A DNA stretch of 64,000 nt from Perca fluviatilis (Eukaryota; Chordata; Actinopteri; Perciformes; Percidae), in assembly GCF_010015445.1 (NCBI RefSeq), contig NC_053127.1:9937776-10001775 (forward strand), written 5' to 3'. The notes below the pieces were generated by a model. That model searched no databases. It saw only the letters and a program-made list of their open reading frames with translations, and was not told where the DNA came from. Position numbers and translations under genes: made by a program. How positions within the stretch are numbered: position 1 is the first letter of the stretch; each line of letters opens with the position of its first letter. Positions 62,270 through 64,000 of the stretch are shown one piece after another.

Positions 62270-62385
62270 TAAAATGTAAGTACATTTTCCTTACTACATA
62301 CTTTTACGTAAGTAATATTTTCAATGCATGACTTTTACTTAACAGAGTATCTTACACTATACAGTGTGGTAGTAGTATGAGAGAG
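62270..62385 (-). repeat. fragment of the 49806 hAT family
   Basis: The text aatgtaagtacattttcctt and taagtaatattttcaatgca, with tacttaacagagtatctta, is a reversed piece of the aagtacttgagtaaatg family. Together with sequence near 61430-61520 it suggests one copy broken up by later insertions. Confidence 0.4.
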
Positions 62386-62486
62386 TTGATGGCATAAATG
62401 CATCACTTAGAATGAATTGTGCTTACTTTTTGCCCAGCGACCAGGCTACCTAGCTTGTGCTAGCATGTCCCTGGCTAGCGTGTTAG

Positions 62487-62630
62487 TAGTCTCGCTTTGC
62501 CAGACCTTCCTCCACAGCCCTGCGGAGGAGGGTCTGGCTAGTCCACACAGCATTCCGGGATGGGGGGGAAAACACACTCTGGTTTATTGGCGTTTTTTTA
62601 AACCAATCACAATCGTCATGGGCGGCGCTA
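62487..62630 (+). mobile_element. TAGTCT-ended MITE, 3'-truncated copy
   Basis: It starts tagtctcgctttgccagacc and continues to catgggcggcgcta, where the family sequence stops abruptly. The frame starting at 62417 that crosses it is not a gene. Confidence 0.78.
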
Positions 62631-63812
62631 ATAATATTAATATAATAATATTTGATGCAGCATTTTTGGAGTTCTGTCAGATGTCTATCTTATGAGACTA
62701 CTCTGTCCTCTCTTGCCTTCCTCAAGGAATGGGAACCAGCCACATATTTTGCTCTACAGTGCACAGCAGGATTTGTTTTATCCTTACCCAGCAAAAAAAA
62801 ACACATGGATGGTGAGCTAGTGGCTGCTCTTTGGTCATGTGAAGATACCTCCATCCCGGCGAGGAGAAAACAAAAAAAAACTAATTCACCTCAAACTGTA
62901 GTTCCCATTTTTGTCACTTCCAATATTTCACACAATAGCAGTAGCAGTCGTTGGTTAAAGAAAAAGGAGGGGCAGAAATTAAGGTAGCGTTCTACTTATC
63001 TTCTCAACCACATTGACTTTGTGCAGGTTTCAAACCCATAGACACTTTACTAGGTAAGTGTAATAACTTTACAATGAATCCCTGAGCTGTAAAGCAAGAG
63101 ATCCAGCGACCCGGGACTTAAATAAAGACGTCTCTCCACCGCTGTTTCATGCATCCCAAGACATTTTGATTTAAGCAGACCCATCAGGTTCCTGTTTCAG
63201 GTGCTTTCATGAATCTAAAGCCTCTAGTGGCATTTATTCATGTCAACCTGTTCCTTTACACCAGGCACATCACACAGGTTTGCTTTCCCAGCATCCAAAG
63301 AGACAGCTGTTGTATCACCACAGCAGCTGTGCAGCAGTACAGGGGTGGGTAGCATGTGCTCTTAGAACACATTTTACAGCTAAAATATATACTGATGGAT
63401 GCAATTGTTCACATTAAGACAGATTGTCTCCCGTAGCATTTCTCTTGGCAGGCTCTTTCACTTGTTTTGCTTCCAGTATTTGTTTTATTGATGGGACACA
63501 AACACACACAGTTGTACAACAGACTGTTAGGAAGTAGGACAATGGGGTAAAAATAATCAATCTCTCTTTGTGACTCTGCCGTGCATGGCTGTCTGCAGCT
63601 ATCCCTCTTATTTTGTATGACCGTGATGAGGTAGTCTCTTCATTGCTTTTGAGAACATATTGTCTGTGTGATATTACAGAGCAGCCACTAATCAGAGGAG
63701 GGTTACTTTGCAGGCGTCAGATCTGGCAGTGCCGCATAAATAGTAGCCACACAATAAATCTGGCTTCATAAAGTAAATCCTAATGTGTGATTCACAGTCA
63801 CACAGTAGCCCC

Positions 63813-64000
63813 TAGTCACACATTGCCAGACCTATCTCCAAAGCGCTGTGGAGTAATGTCTGACTACACCACACATCTGTGGGATAGGAGAAAAACATCC
63901 TCTGGGTTGTTTGCATTTCTTTAAACCAATCACAATTGTCTTGAGCGGCGCTGAGCTCTGGACGCAGCGACGGTGGATCTGCAAAATAGCGTTGGGGAGG
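63813..64000 (+). mobile_element. TAGTCT-ended MITE, diverged copy running off the window
   Basis: It starts tagtcacacattgccagacc and keeps tgcatttctttaaaccaatc and gcggcgctgagctctgg. It retains a stretch (gatctgcaaaatagc) absent from the 6386 copy. The 3' end is outside the window. Confidence 0.7.

Larger units (their letters stand above)
56065..64000 (+). other. cadm1: cadm1 intron 4, 5' part
   Basis: This intron begins gtgggt after the exon ending at 56064 and continues past the window edge. It holds two TTAA-flanked MITEs (56546 and 57084), fragments of hAT-type elements and a LINE 3' tail near 61430-62380, and two copies of the TAGTCT-ended MITE family near the end. Between about 57910 and 61370 I saw no repeat family I recognise and no exon. 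One patch there (60390-60540), rich in TAAT motifs, is noted as a candidate conserved element. Confidence 0.88.

Noticed and set aside
62417..62987. Two overlapping frames of 92 and 111 codons
   Set aside because: The first crosses the TAGTCT-ended MITE. The second has poly-Lys runs and no domain.
56065..64000. Next cadm1 Ig exon
   Set aside because: I looked for the expected continuation (VTS-x-L, a DDG followed by VxC) and found none, so it is placed beyond the window.

Overview
This window is a piece of a vertebrate nuclear genome, almost certainly a ray-finned fish. The coding exons match teleost CADM1. The repeats (hAT and TTAA-type MITEs, Harbinger-like elements, tRNA-derived SINEs, long CA/TG microsatellites) look like those I know from percomorph fish. 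The percomorph assignment is inference from remembered repeat sequence, not a search.

The only protein-coding gene I can support is an internal segment of cadm1 (cell adhesion molecule 1, nectin-like/SynCAM1, an immunoglobulin-superfamily membrane protein), on the + strand. Three constitutive exons are clear: 38612-38758 and 54124-54276 together encode the N-terminal V-type Ig domain, and 55927-56064 opens the second Ig domain. All three are multiples of three and have phase-1 boundaries. Exon 1 (signal peptide) lies upstream of the window. The remaining Ig, stalk, transmembrane and cytoplasmic exons lie downstream. The best new lead is an 18-nt candidate microexon at 14379-14396. It has textbook splice sites and would add five or six residues in frame between the signal peptide and the first Ig domain.

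Layout: 1-38611 is intron 1, interrupted by the candidate microexon. 38759-54123 is intron 2, 54277-55926 is intron 3, and 56065-64000 is the start of intron 4. The introns are AT-rich and packed with transposable-element relics. Several can be delimited to the base by target-site duplications: a SINE split by a hAT element (16338-17125), a hAT element split by a TTAA-flanked foldback element (25707-26483), hAT-type MITEs at 12586, 38939, 49806 and 52513, TTAA-flanked MITEs at 18886, 29582, 56546 and 57084, and two Harbinger-like elements (33578-34515 and 37154-38000). The first Harbinger-like element carries a frameshifted Myb/SANT-like reading frame. A roughly 320-bp intronic segment is present twice in direct orientation about 5 kb apart (28266 and 33264).

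I saw no true tRNA or rRNA gene, no second protein-coding gene, and no CRISPR or other prokaryotic-type system. Most reading frames over 60 codons here are chance frames in intron or repeat sequence.
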